Of a DNA stretch of 64,000 nt, positions 47,936 through 59,345 are shown piece after piece. The notes under the pieces are model-generated. The model was given only the letters and a program-made list of their open reading frames with translations. It searched no databases and had not been told where the DNA came from. The DNA comes from Atherix ibis. Taxonomy: Eukaryota; Arthropoda; Insecta; Diptera; Athericidae. The stretch's first letter is position 1. Every line of letters starts with the position of its first letter. The position numbers were made by a program, and so were the translations under genes. The stretch spans positions 58,045,920 through 58,109,919 of the forward strand of contig OY282606.1 in the NCBI GenBank assembly GCA_958298945.1. Direction: 5' to 3'.

Positions 47936-48722
47936 ACAATTTTATTGTAACAGGAAACGTCTGTTACCTTCAACTTTTTTCAGTCTAGTATGAGGGTTCC
48001 ATGTTAGTCTCTTGTTCGGGTACAGTCCCAAATAACTTACTTTATCATATTGTGGAATTATGTTGCTATTAAGGTATAAATGGGTAGGTTTTCCTTGACA
48101 AAGTGTGAAAGTAATATGAGCACTCTTCTGTTCATTTACCTTCACTCTCCATCTCTTAAACCAGGATTGAAAGTTGTGAACATAGAATTGTAAATTATTG
48201 GATTTGTATGAGTAGCATATATGGTCGTATCGTCTACATAAGTAGCAATGATAGTATTAGGATCAGATAGGATGTCATGGGAAATATATCCTATCCGGCT
48301 AGAATAGTATATATTTCCGAGGATTCTGAGTTAATTGCAACTTGGAAATAACGTTGGGAGAGATATGAAAATATGGTAAGATAGTATATTGAAGGAAGAA
48401 AGCTTTTGAGTTTCCAGAAGAGTCCGGGATGACACACACGATCAAAAGCTTGGAAGATATCTAGAAATACTCTTGGGCAATACTCTTTCCTCTCAAGAGA
48501 GGATGTAATGTGATCAACAATGCGACGGTATTGCTGGATAGTGGAGTGTTCAGATCGGAAGCCACATTAGTGATCCGGAATAATTTTTCCATTAACTAGG
48601 ACAGGGTAGAGTCGTTTTAATAGAAGTTTTTCAAAAATCTTACCAAGGATTGGTAAAAGGCTGATAGGTCTATCGGAGGAAGAATAATTAATGGGTTTAT
48701 TTGGTTTAGGAATCATTTTATT
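47936..48722 (-). mobile_element. Jockey-like LINE copy C, joined to copy D
   Basis: Minus strand, from right to left: NKMIPKPNKPINYSSSDRPI then LLPILGKIFEKLLLKRLYPV (about 48720-48600), finger and palm blocks with many frame breaks, and an ATYVDDTTIYAT active-site equivalent (about 48242-48206; YADD reads YVDD, a change some RTs tolerate). The frame 48145-47942 follows (KVNEQKSAHITFTLCQGKPT and a LTWNPHTRLKKVE segment). Relative to copies A and B, about 70 bp containing TTAGAAATATACTTTTGATT are missing just before the left end, and everything downstream of the thumb is gone. The right end at 48722 abuts copy D without intervening sequence. Confidence 0.85.
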
Positions 48723-49755
48723 GATGGGTAGCAAGTATGGGCGTATCATCCGCATAAGTAGCAATGATAGTATAAGGATCAGATGGGATGTCATGGGTAT
48801 AAATATTATATAAAATGGGACCAAGTATACTGTCTTGTGGGACTTCGGCTATAATAGGATATGTTTCCGAGGATTCTGAGTTAATCCGAACTTAGAAATG
48901 ACGTTGGGGGAGATAAGAGTTTATAAATAAGGTAATATGTTAAAGAAAGAAAGCTCTTGAGTTTCCAGACGGGTCCAGGATGCCACACACGATCAAAAGC
49001 TTGGGAGATATCTAAAAATACTCCTGGGCAATACTCTTTCCTCTCAAGAGAGGATGCAATGTGATCAATAATGTGATGGCATTGCTGGATAGTGGAGTGT
49101 ATAGATCGGAAGCCAAATTGGTGATCAGAAATAAATTTTTCATTAACTAGGATTGGGTATAGTCGTTTTAATAGGAGTTTTTCAAAAATATAAGGAGGAA
49201 GGAGAATTAATGGATTTATTTGGTTTAGGAATCATTTTAATTAAAGTAAATTTCCAGAGTAAAGGAAAACAGGTTGTGCGAAGGATACTATTAAAAATGT
49301 ATGTAATTAAAACTAAAGCTTTTCGGGAAATTTGCTTCAGAATAGGAGTTGTTATTTGACCATAACCAGGAGCTTCTTTATTGGGAAGGCGCAGAATAGT
49401 AGATTTAATTTTATCTTTGCTACTTCATTTCATATGTCAAAGCATAGAATTTTTTGAAGGAAGACTCATAGGGACTGGGAAGACTCATACTTCATTTCAT
49501 ATGTAGGAAGACTCATACTTCATTTCATATGTAAAAGCATAGGGCTTAAAATTTTTGAAGGAAGGCTCATAGCGACTGGGAACGCAAGTTCTTCGATAAT
49601 TTTATTAGTATGCGATTTTTCTTCTATGTATATTATCATGTGGAGCAAAAGTATTTACCAAATATTTAGCAAATACTTCAGCTTTTTCTTTGTCTGTTTT
49701 TGCCCAGTTAACGTCATTTTGTTTCAGTGGGTGTGATGTTCTTTTGTAAATATAT
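48723..49755 (-). mobile_element. Jockey-like LINE copy D, with intact YADD box
   Basis: Minus strand: upstream blocks near 49750-49560 (linker and AEVFA.HLVN segment), interrupted by filler DNA at 49411-49545, and a decayed N-K-APGYD block (about 49395). The finger/palm region comes next (GNLL.ILFFQGVFLDI-type, about 49060-48980), PILAEVPQDSILGPI-like (about 48850), then ATYADDTPILATH (about 48765-48725), where the catalytic YADD is preserved. The copy stops there. Shared small differences with copy B (AATCCGAACTTGGAAATGAC, GTTTATAAATAAGGTAATAT) show that these two are sisters. An in-frame fusion across the C/D junction gives the 85-codon frame 48824-48567. Confidence 0.85.
49411..49545. repeat. 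Filler DNA inside LINE copy D, inverted copy of 52309-52350
   Basis: The segment CTTTGCTACTTCATTTCATATG plus AAAGCATAGAATTTT is absent from copies A and B. It is the reverse complement of 52309-52350, with about two differences over 42 nt. Its core ACTTCATTTCATATGT is then repeated twice more (about 49489 and 49518), interleaved with GGAAGACTCATA from the LINE. Confidence 0.85.
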
Positions 49756-50940
49756 GTGTATATTATACTTTAAATAACTTTTAACTCCTATTATAAATGT
49801 AATTTATATTAATATAAAATCAAATATTTAGAAACTTTAAAACTCTCAATTAAACGATGTTATTTTTACTTTAATTATTTTTTATCTTCATATATTTTTT
49901 TATATAAAAAATGCAATAATAACAAAATCTTAGGACCTCAAAAATTTATGTCACTTAAAATAAGAAATTTTCTGAAAAAATTATAAATGATTCATAAGTA
50001 TGCGACTTTTAGGTAAGAGAAAAAGGTTCCTTTAACTAAGAGAAGATAAAGTTTATTTTATTTAAAGGACTAAAATAGTTTATTTAATAAACATGTAAAA
50101 AGATTTCGAAAAAATTTGAGCTTTTTTTTAAAAAAAAAAAATTTTTCTTTACCAATTTACTATAAAAAATATATTTTCATTTTGTAATTGGTACGATTAT
50201 CCAAATATTGCCAGTATCTAAGCAACTTGACAATGCCACCTTTCAATTATTTCGAAGAATATTTGTCTAAACTTCTATGGTATTTTCTTTTGAACTCAAG
50301 CTATTTAAATTTATGACAATATTTAAAGTTTGTGCATAAAAAAAAACTTTTTTATAATAAACTTTACATTATTTACTTTTAAAATTGTTCAAAATTGTGA
50401 ATTAATTGTCCTTAATCAAACGTTTTATTGCAATAAGTCGTGAATACAATCATTAATGTTATTAATCATATGTTATTTTAAAATTTCAGATACTCATAAG
50501 CCAATCTATAATCCTACAAACCCGCCACACTTTTTTATTGTAACTCATAAATAAAATTATCAAAAGGTGAGCACTTTATTTTTTAATAAATTGAATTTCA
50601 ATAAAAAATGAATATTTTCCATATTTTTTATTTATTAATTTAAATTAAGTTTTATCGCCAAAGCAAGATTCAAACAAAATTAGTTCTTTTACCCTAAAAG
50701 AGTTGTTTTTATAAAATAAAGTATAATTATACAGGGTATTCTAAACATAGATTTTATAAATTTCATTTTATGCAATTTTGGTTTGCTATCATTCTGACAG
50801 CTGGTATCTGGCAGCCATAGAAAGTAGAAGCATCAAAGTTATTAAGTAGCATAAGAGCCTCCAACAACGTGTAAGCATTATAAGAAAAATTTACAAAAAT
50901 TATTAATCAATTACTGAAAATTTATATACAAATAATTTAT
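49756..50940. other. AT-rich DNA; possible terminal sequence of a transposon at about 50730
   Basis: No gene. TATACAGGGTATTCTAAAC at about 50731 looks like the end of the transposase element that follows, but no partner repeat was confirmed. Confidence 0.35.
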
Positions 50941-50944
50941 CTTC

Positions 50945-51400
50945 AAATTGTACTGTCTATCGTTTAGTGAATATTTTTTTTATTGGTCCGTATTTCTTTG
51001 TGAACGCTTCTGGCAATTCTGCTACGGTGAGTGGTGAGCAATATTGAGTGATGCTAAATAACACTGTCATACCTGAACTAAGATTCCAAGAGGAAAACGA
51101 CACGTTACACACTGCACGACACGTTACACACAATGGAAATGTTTCCTGATTGTATTATGCCGAAAAGTGGTGATGTGGATTGGCTCTTTAATCGTCCCGG
51201 ATTTTTCCTTTGAGGATACTTAGAGATACCCGCTGAAGGCAATAAAACAACGATACAATGAAAATAACCAGAAAATGTGGGAAACCTCTCAAAAAATATT
51301 ATTAAAAGAACAGGAATTTGTTACACGGATAGAGGCGGCCATTTAGATTTTTCAAGTAAATGTCAATATCAGCAATTGTAATCAACCAATTTATAAACTT
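50945..51400 (+). mobile_element. IS630-Tc1-mariner-type transposase C-terminal remnant
   Basis: Plus strand, across frame breaks: IGPYFFVNASGNSATVSGEQ (50982-51045), VMLNNTVIPEL (about 51050-51085), FQEENDTLHTARH (about 51087-51125; family FQQDGATCHTA), FPDCIMPKSGDVDWLFNRPG then FFL and a stop (51140-51212; family WPPRSPDLTPLDFFLWGY, catalytic D lost) and DRGGHLDFSS (about 51328-51358), the conserved tail. A small repeat ACACGTTACACAC (51099, 51118) lies in the active-site block. Confidence 0.8.
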
Positions 51401-51560
51401 ACCTTTAGAACATCATGCATTTAACGAAAAGAAAGTACCTTTTAAATACAGGGATAAACCTTGTCATTGTATGTCATCCAAGATATTAGATTGAGATTTG
51501 CCATTTTGTTTTATAAATTGTTTAACTACCGAAGGATATGATAAATTTGTTTAAAAAATT
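51401..51560. other. Junction between two transposase remnants
   Basis: AT-rich sequence with an imperfect ACAGGGATAAACCTTGTCAT patch at about 51460. It may hold element ends. Confidence 0.3.
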
Positions 51561-51594
51561 AAAACAAAGCGGTGATTCTGTTGTAGCTACGTTT

Positions 51595-52175
51595 TGCGCA
51601 AAAATTTCTTCAACGATGAGGCTCATTTCTTCCTCAGTAGATACGTCAAAAAGTGAAATTGGCGTAAATAGGGGTAATGAAAGCTCTAACGTTTTTTGTC
51701 TCCACAAAATGTGACTATCTGGTGTGAATTTTGGTCTGAGGGACCATTACTTTCATTTATATTTCTTTGAAAATGAAGATAGAGACACCGTTACCATTAA
51801 CTCTCAACGCTATGGCCGTATGTTTACTAACATTTTTGGCCTGAACTTAACGATTTTAACCTGAACCAAATGTGGTATCAAACAAAACCGTGTAACAAGC
51901 CACATAACGTGATAAATTTTAGATTTATTATGCAAAATGTTCCCAGGATGCGTAATTTCAAAATTTGGTGATGTTAGTTCACCTTCTAGTTCATGCGATT
52001 TGACGTTGTTGCATTTTTAATTATAAAGCTCGTGTTTACGCAGATAAACTTAAGAACATTTAAAATACGAAATCCCTAGAGAAATGGCTAAATTACAGCC
52101 CGGAATGTGTAAAAATGTCATCAAAAATTATCTCAAAAGGATCTAGTTCTACAAAAAATCTCGTGGCAGCCATTT
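51595..52175 (+). mobile_element. IS630-Tc1-mariner-type transposase remnant, second adjacent copy
   Basis: Plus strand: an N-D-E-A-H-F equivalent near 51610, PQNVTIWCEFWSEGPLLSF (about 51697-51755), DTVTINSQRYGRMFTN-like in another frame (about 51785-51830) and LNDFNLNQMWYQ (about 51850-51885). A degraded QDGATCHTA..V..L region follows, then KFGDVSSPSSSCDLTLLHF (about 51962-52018, P-P-R-S-C-D-L-T-P-L-D-F equivalent), ARVYADKL (about 52028-52052) and an EKWLNYSPECVKMSSKIIS segment (about 52078-52135). The C-terminus has SRGSHLNNV reduced to SRGSHLN (about 52163-52180). Frame changes occur at least four times. Same orientation as, and separate from, the copy at 50.95 kb. Confidence 0.75.
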
Positions 52176-52180
52176 AAATA

Positions 52181-53190
52181 ATGTTATTTCCCATACTCGT
52201 ATAATAAAATAAAAATTGGAATTTTTAAGTATTTTATTTTACTTACTAATTCATCGTATAACATAATTCTTACACTTACTTGTTATTGGTTTGTATATTG
52301 AGTAAAATTCTATGCTTTTACATATGAAATGAAGTAGCAAGGATAATATATATTAAAAATGGAGGATTATAAAACTTTCAAAGCTCTTATAAAACTTTAA
52401 GCCAAAGATTTTTTTAAAGCTTTTGTGAAAATTTTAAAATTTTTTCTTAGACAGATAAATCTATAATTTAAGTTTTTATCAAGGACTAAATATCAATCAT
52501 TTTAAATGGGATATTAGGAGACAAAATATGTTATATATTATTAAAACTATTATGAATTACGCATCATATTATTATGAAACTTAATTTTTATCGGATTATG
52601 CATTTTACCAATTGAAAGACATTATTAAAAAGCTGTCAGTATTGAATGAATTGTCAAGTATATCATATTTTAATTTATTATTAACTTTTGGATGTTTACT
52701 TATAATTAAATAAAAGTAAAAATTTACAAATGTTTTTACGTGAACTTTGATCATATTTACCTGCTTCAATAAAATTTTCAAGGAATGATACTTTCAAATT
52801 TTTAATCGATTTATCATTCGACTCCATTTTACTTCTTTTTAAAAATAAAACTTTTTTTTTAATTTTTTGATTAAAATATAGTACTTTTTTTTCTAAAAAA
52901 TAAAATTTGTCATTCTTATATTGAAGCACTTTCAATAATAAACAAAAACTTATAAACTTTTATTCCTATAATTCAAAATTATAGAGAAGAAATGTTAATC
53001 ATACAAAGTATTGCAGAAGACTAATGACTGATTTTTTTGCAATAAATTTATTTTATATTTATGCTGTAGTATTACTAAAAGGTTTCAACTGGAATAGCCT
53101 ACAGGTGCTCGGTTTCAATCAATTGATATAATAGGTAGTATCCAGATGACATCCTTTTTGGTATTTTTTTTATCTTAATGAACAAAAAAA
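52181..53190. other. AT-rich DNA; source of the 49.4-kb filler
   Basis: 52309-52350 matches the inverted filler in LINE copy D. The remainder shows no motif. Confidence 0.4.
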
Positions 53191-53199
53191 GTCAAGCGG

Positions 53200-53560
53200 G
53201 AACGGCCGGCTGCCAAAGGATGCTATCATTGTTAAGCAACCCTTTTTCTAAGCCATTCATCCAGCTTTAATGTAATCGACGATCTGACCTCACATGATCC
53301 TCACTCGTTCCACATTTTTATCAGTTTTCGATGTTTAAAGTCTCTCTGAGTGAAGTTTTAGTTTTCCCTCCAAAAATACATTATGCCACCAAAAAACGTA
53401 TGTCCTTCGTAAGCAATGCTCTGCGTAGACTCTTTGTAACTTTTTGAACGTAAAACTCGCGGATTCATCAAGCTAACACAAAACTTAATAGAACTTCTTC
53501 GTTAATGGTAATTTCACTGTTCCATTTTTCCAAGTGCACTACAAAAGCATAACTTCATTT
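53200..53560 (-). mobile_element. Mariner N-terminal (HTH) remnant, SETMAR-like
   Basis: Minus strand: LDESASFTFKKLQRVYAEHC (about 53475-53415) and LRRTYVFWWHNVFLEGK (about 53412-53365) match the first helix-turn-helix of SETMAR-like mariners (IKFCVKLG.S...TFE.L..AYG...MSR...FEWH.RF.EGR). T-S-K-T-D-K-N-V-E-R-V-R (about 53333-53298) matches the inter-domain motif, followed by GQIVDYIKAG (family RSDRRLTI). The catalytic domain is absent. The 62-codon frame just upstream (53727-53539) may be the leader of the same element. Confidence 0.75.
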
Positions 53561-56500
53561 ATCACGCTCGTGTAGGATTGAATAGTTTCCGAACGAAGTT
53601 GAAACTTATGCTGCACGTCTATGAGCGACTGAAGCATAAGCTTAGAGAAAGTCAATACTGCGGATTGTGACCAAAAATCACGTCCGTAAGTCCTAATTAG
53701 CTTGAATATCATATTGTTAAATAACAATTTACTGTCGATCGTTAGTTTTGATCTGCTTATACTGTTCGTTAAATAAATTTATATATGGATTCCATATTAG
53801 GCGCTTGCCGACGCCATAATATTAGCCATAATATTCACATTATTTTAAATGTACTTATTTAGTCACAAGTCTAATTCTTTATAGTGAGTTAATTAAGCTA
53901 GAGAAAGCGTTGAGAGTTTTTAGTAAAAAATCAAAAATTTTATGCAAATATTGTTCGTCATTTCAACATCATAAGTAGTATTGCAATTGAACCTAAAACG
54001 GTTCTCGAAAAAAGAGAAAATGTATATATTTGGCTTATATACTAACTTAGACGAAGCAAATCCTTTATAACATATACCAATAACATATACTTTTAACTTC
54101 ATTTATTTTATCCAATGTCATATATGAATGGACATAACATATAGTATATTGGAATAGTCATATACGTTTTCAGTCTATGGGATGCGCACTACTTGAGAGC
54201 GCGGGACAATTGCATTGCGGTAGTGCAGTTTTTCAAAACAAAAGTAAATTTAGATAAGAATAAATTTTTTTTAAATAATTTAAATTTTATATTACTGTGT
54301 ATATTGTTTTATAGTCCAGTCAGTTAAAATGTAAACCAACATAACGATAGTACTGAAAATATATATAGTACCGAAAACTAGGGAAAAATAGCCTTTGCTT
54401 AATATACATTTCTTGGAGTAACATTTGAACAAGGAATGTCTGACACAGTAAAGGCCAAAATTGAAGATCAGCTGAGCTTTTGCAAGATTTACAAGCAGAT
54501 TTATTTGAATTGCAAAGAAAATGGACAGAAGACCGTTTTTTATGTTCATTAGTTTTAGTAAAATTAATGAAGTTATTAGTAAGTACAATTAAATTTTTGT
54601 AAAGATTATTGTTCTTCTATCTTTATTTTAATGTATCTAAAAAAAGTCTTCAATGATTTAGATATTTCTAGGCAGTATTTGAAAAGTATATTGCTTTCGA
54701 CCATAGACTGTGTAGAAGATGGACAATTTCACGATTTTAATATTCTCTCGTATTGTCCATTTCAAAAATAGAAGCACAATTTATAATTTTGAATCTATGT
54801 GCATATGTATGTGCATGTATACTTATCTTAAATGGATCCAATAAATGTATTACTGTCATTTAATAGTACCGACAAATTTCTCAATAACGGCCTTGACTTT
54901 GTTTCAATCTCACTTATTTTGATGTTGGCCCATTTAAAATTAGTCCATCCTACTAGTTTGAAAGTGTTTCGGAAATTTCTATGAAACCGAGATCATCACA
55001 TAACATGCGCAGCCATTGTGGGTTGCTCAACCTCACATACTCATACATAATTGCTTGCTTAACCGATTGAGCAATGTGCCCCCACAAACGATATGGCAAA
55101 ACTGTATGTTTTGTGAAACCTGTTCGATAATGAACCATGGTAAGCAGCTGAAAGCTGAAAGTAAATGAATGGAGGAAAATTTGTAGAAAAAATTGAAAAA
55201 GTGAAATGTTGACCACCTGACGCTCTCCGTAACGGCCCACCCGCTTGACCATCTATTCAATATTAAAAATAGTGGTCCCACCTCGCAAGACCATCATCAA
55301 CCACCGTGGAAGATGTTATGAAATCTTCTGTTTGCTTACTGCTTGATATTATAGACGCGGGCATATTTGATTAGTTTGCACCTCGATAAAGTAGTGTATA
55401 TACACATAAGGCAGTGCGAATAGTCACAAACACTACTCTGACTATTAATAAACGTGACGGCCGCAATGATTTCAAAGCTGACTTTGGTTAAGTGACGCGC
55501 TCTTGTTTTGGCTGATCTTTGCCGGTTTTAGCGGTACTATGTAACTAACGCGCCCATGTATACAAATGTAAGCCCATACGAGTTTTGAATGAACACAGAA
55601 AGGAAGTTTCGTACTCTTGCGCGTCCGCGCATTCTCATAAGTACGAGTACATTCAGTTGAAGTATGATTACCACTTATTAAGAGTGGTTCATTAATTTCA
55701 AGTTTTTATTTGGCTTTCAATTTTTTTTCAGTTTTTCTACCTAATGTCTTTGCTTTTTTTCTACACTCTAATGTGAATTTTCCACTTTTGTCTCTGAGTT
55801 AGATAAATGCGTTTTCAAAAATAAAACAAAAAGCAAAGATTATTAGATAAGAACCAGATTTTTGTAGAGACTCATAGGTGCTGGTTCAGCCGCTAGTCTG
55901 TATGTACTGGTATATTAACAATCGTTTATTAGTAATTAGCTTATGCATATTATGCATATTAAATTAGCATACTTAAAAATATTAAATAAATGAAAGTAAA
56001 AGAAACGAGCAACCAAAATAAATATTCCATAAATTTAATGTTCACTTTCTTTTGGATACAAATGCCTAATAAGTCTTTAAACTATTAAGTCAATTTCATT
56101 TAAACGGAAGGAAAAATTTTGCATTTAGGTACGAACGCAAACGAACAAAACATTATAGCTCAAAGTTCAATCAATTCTGCTTCGAAGTGTGGGGGAGATT
56201 TCGAATTCATAAATACCATATATTAGGCATGGAAGTACAAAAATAAGAGAAAAATGTGTAGAAGAGAAACATATTTATTTTAATAGTGAATTTTTAGTGT
56301 TTGATTGAGCGAAATCTTTTGCCATCATAAGACAAATTGACAATGATTTTTCATTATTTCCCTCTTGACCTCTAACAAAATTTTACAGTAAATTATTTTT
56401 TTCGATTTCTACATTTTTGATCTAACATCGTCTAAATAATATTACTGTTATAATAACTACTATACTTTCAAATTCATTTCAATTGGTATATTTTTTTTCA

Positions 56501-56740
56501 AAAACGCATAAAATCGGAAAATTTTGGTCAACGAATAATTTGACAATGTTCCACATGGTTGATCAAATGGTTTTTTCCCATTATGAAACTAAAGAGATTC
56601 AATATTCTGTCTCAGCCATGGTGCTTTTAACGCTGAATTCCGCAAGCAATGCGTGCTCCGTATGTGCTGACATTTTCTCTCTATCCCCCTTTCGATTTTC
56701 AAAATATTTTAGTTAATTATTCTTTAACTCTTTTATAAAT
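53561..56740. other. Unassigned non-coding DNA; no transposon recognised
   Basis: Composition is slightly more balanced at 54940-55660. A 99-codon minus-strand frame (55252-54953) overlaps an 82-codon frame in another phase; neither matches a family that I know. Around 55585-55660 there is a cluster of CpG-containing and ACGAGTAC motifs (TTGCGCGTCCGCGCATTCTC). This may be regulatory or an old repeat. Confidence 0.3.
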
Positions 56741-56754
56741 ATAGCGACTGTTTG

Positions 56755-56776
56755 CTCTCTCTCTCTCTCTTTCTCT
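56755..56776. repeat. CT microsatellite (GAGA sites on the minus strand)
   Basis: Uninterrupted CT run followed by TTTCTCTT. In flies such tracts are common near promoters and bind GAGA factor; that role here is inference. Confidence 0.8.
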
Positions 56777-57954
56777 TAATAACTTGCATGGTTGAACAGA
56801 GCAGGCACAATTCTGCACTGCCAAGACCGATTTTACAAGATTTCCCCTTCTACAGGCAAACCGCTTACGTAAGACTTAACTGATCTTCTCATCAGCTAAT
56901 TACGAAATACCTTTTGGAGGTGTGTACACTATTTCATGCATTAATTAGTCGTGGTTGCCATCGATTTTTAGCGGCGAAATTTTTCACAACAATTCAATTA
57001 AACCCGTAAAAGCTTAATGACTTTCTTCTTATAAATTATGCTTCAATGCCATACAATACAGAAAATAATGGTGACACTGCGATGTATGCGTATCACTATT
57101 ATCATATGAATATGTAAGAGTTTAACAAAAAAGAAAAGAAAAACAATTATAAAATGAAAATTACAAATATCATTACATTTCTTTAACGTACTTTAAAAAA
57201 TGTACATTTTTGTAATCAACTTTGAAGGTAGCTGTATGAATGAGTGGCTAGAGCAGTGTAAGAGCTCTTCATTTTTGGGCAGGCACTACCATCAGCAGAG
57301 TGACGACAGAACTGAGAGCGTTAATACAATATGATGTACGCATGACAGTTAACATTCCTTGCACGTTTGATTCAATTGAAGAATACTCGTTGAATTTTTA
57401 TATTAAAATTTAGCAATGAGTGTACACAATTATGACGAATACAGTAAAGATGTGCTGAGTGCATTCGATGGTTATTCATACTTTTTGTCATTATACAGTA
57501 ACAAATATTATAAAGCATAGATTTAGTAAATTAACAAGCATACGTTTATAACTTAGTATATAAAGAATAAAATATGTATTTGTTTACTTGCATACGTATG
57601 CATTCATATAGTCCGCAATAAAAATATGAAGAGCTGTAGAAATTATAAGAAAATTATTCAACACTTAAAAACCAAATTTAGTTCTGAATAAGATTTTATA
57701 AAATATAGACATAGTGTATTCCTTTAATGGCTCTAGTATATATCGACATACGTTATTTAAGAATCCAGGTAGTAAAATAGCCAGAATGTTCGTAGTTATT
57801 GCCTATTGGATACTTTAGGGCGACCGCGTGGTGTTAGAAAAATTGCCAGAATATCTTTGGTGTGTCGAACTTGATATAATTAACATACAGTAAATAAAGC
57901 ACCGAAATAGCCAAACTACTCAACTCGAACTAATAATTTTGGTACAACGAACTT

Positions 57955-58020
57955 TTCAAAACGGAAAATTATTTATCATTCAAATGTGTTTTTGACTGAT
58001 AAGTAATTTCCCGTTTTCAA
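57955..58020. repeat. Imperfect inverted repeat, arms 24 nt
   Basis: TTCAAAACGGAAAATTATTT and its near-complement AAGTAATTTCCCGTTTTCAA flank an 18-nt spacer, with about three mismatches. Confidence 0.85.
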
Positions 58021-58210
58021 ACAATGTGTCTAATAAATCTATAAGATACCTTAATATAAATTATTCCCTTAGATATATGCCAGCGGCCTTTTTAGGACGC
58101 CACGATGGTAGAAATCATTTGGAAAGTTTGAACATATATTTTAATAAATTCCTCGAAATTTTTCGATAATAATAATATCTTTTAGAATTTCGTTTACCTG
58201 TAACATTTTA

Positions 58211-58263
58211 CTAGTATTAAAAAATTTACTTGTATAAGATTCAAGTAAATTTTTTAATACTAG
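58211..58263. repeat. Perfect hairpin, arms 22 nt
   Basis: CTAGTATTAAAAAATTTACT plus TG, a 9-nt spacer TATAAGATT, then the exact reverse complement. Confidence 0.95.
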
Positions 58264-59127
58264 AAAAATGTGTATAGGAAAATAATTTTGTAGGTAACTG
58301 TAAGTATTTTTTGTCCCTGTAAACGAAGAAGAGGTTTTTTTAATAAAAAAAAAAACTCTTTAAATAAATTAAATTTCTTAAATTTGCAATGAAAAAAAAA
58401 ACATATTTTCGTATTTAGCGCTTTGTGTTACATGCAATAAAACTAAACTAATTTAGTATAATTCTACATTTAAACTTAACCTACAAAATTTATAAACTTT
58501 ACCCCTAAAATAATAATTCAAAGATGCACACATGCATATCTACGTACATATTACGTGTTGTTATGTTCGAAATAGAGAAAAAAAAACGGAAATTTTCAAC
58601 ACGTGATAAATTTTTGTGGCATGGGTAGAAGTTAAAAGCAATTGTAGGGTTGACTTGACTAAGGAGGATGTTTCAAAAGTTTATGAAAAAACGTCGCAGG
58701 TCTGCGAAAATGGGTTTTGAGGTTTTTCGTGTACGTTTGGATATTGCAATATATCCGTACCCCCTACGAATTTTCAGATTCTAGTTAAACGCGTTAGGGG
58801 TAACCAGCTGAATTCAAAAACTGTTTCGACAATAACTTCTCCACAATCTTCAAAAATTACAGTTTCCCTGTATTCTCGCAACACCGAGAGCACAAATACG
58901 ATTCAATTTTCGAATTGAGTGACTTCCACTACTAAGTTCGCATTCTCCAGTACGCGGGTATATGCTCACTCATATATTGTGGTTGCATAAAATTACAAAC
59001 CTGCTACAGATTCAGCATATTAAGCAAATCAGTCATATAAAGGAGTTGAATACTATAATTGGATAGCTCGATCTCACTCTTACTCTGACGTTATACGTAC
59101 ATATTCTCTTTGGAAATCTCTTAACAA

Positions 59128-59345
59128 TTAGAGTTAAAGATATAAATAGAGAGTGAGAGTGAGAGAGTATTGAAAAGAAAGGTAGAGAAAGGGGGAGAAG
59201 AAAAAAGTTGGATCGAATGAAGTCCGCAAATAATAGAAAAGCAAATTGGGGGACTGCTTAGTATAGTTGGTGTGTGGATAAAGTGTAGTGCGTTGTGTTA
59301 GCTGCGTAAAGTATGGTGTGAAAATTTTTCCCAAGCTATTTTATT
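59128..59345 (+). promoter_or_regulatory. Candidate plus-strand core promoter: TATA box and GAGA tract
   Basis: TATAAATAG at 59141 matches the TATA consensus. It is followed at once by GAGAGTGAGAGTGAGAGAGT (59148-59167), then a purine-rich stretch and an unusually GC-balanced segment (GTGTGTGGATAAAGTGTAGTG onward) before A/T-rich sequence resumes. GAGA motifs next to a TATA box are typical of regulated fly promoters. The window is so AT-rich that a TATA match alone means little; the GAGA tract and composition change are the supporting evidence. The transcript, if any, would run toward the right edge. Confidence 0.35.

Larger units (their letters stand above)
56777..59100. other. Non-coding DNA, possibly regulatory, with two hairpins
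   Basis: No coding block. Patches of mixed composition at 57235-57360 and 58610-58960 differ from the A/T background and could be conserved non-coding elements. No transposon signature was seen. Confidence 0.3.

Noticed and set aside
54953..55252. Minus-strand 99-codon ORF as a gene
   Set aside because: Two overlapping frames of similar length exist and neither contains a conserved motif that I recognise. Left as unassigned DNA.
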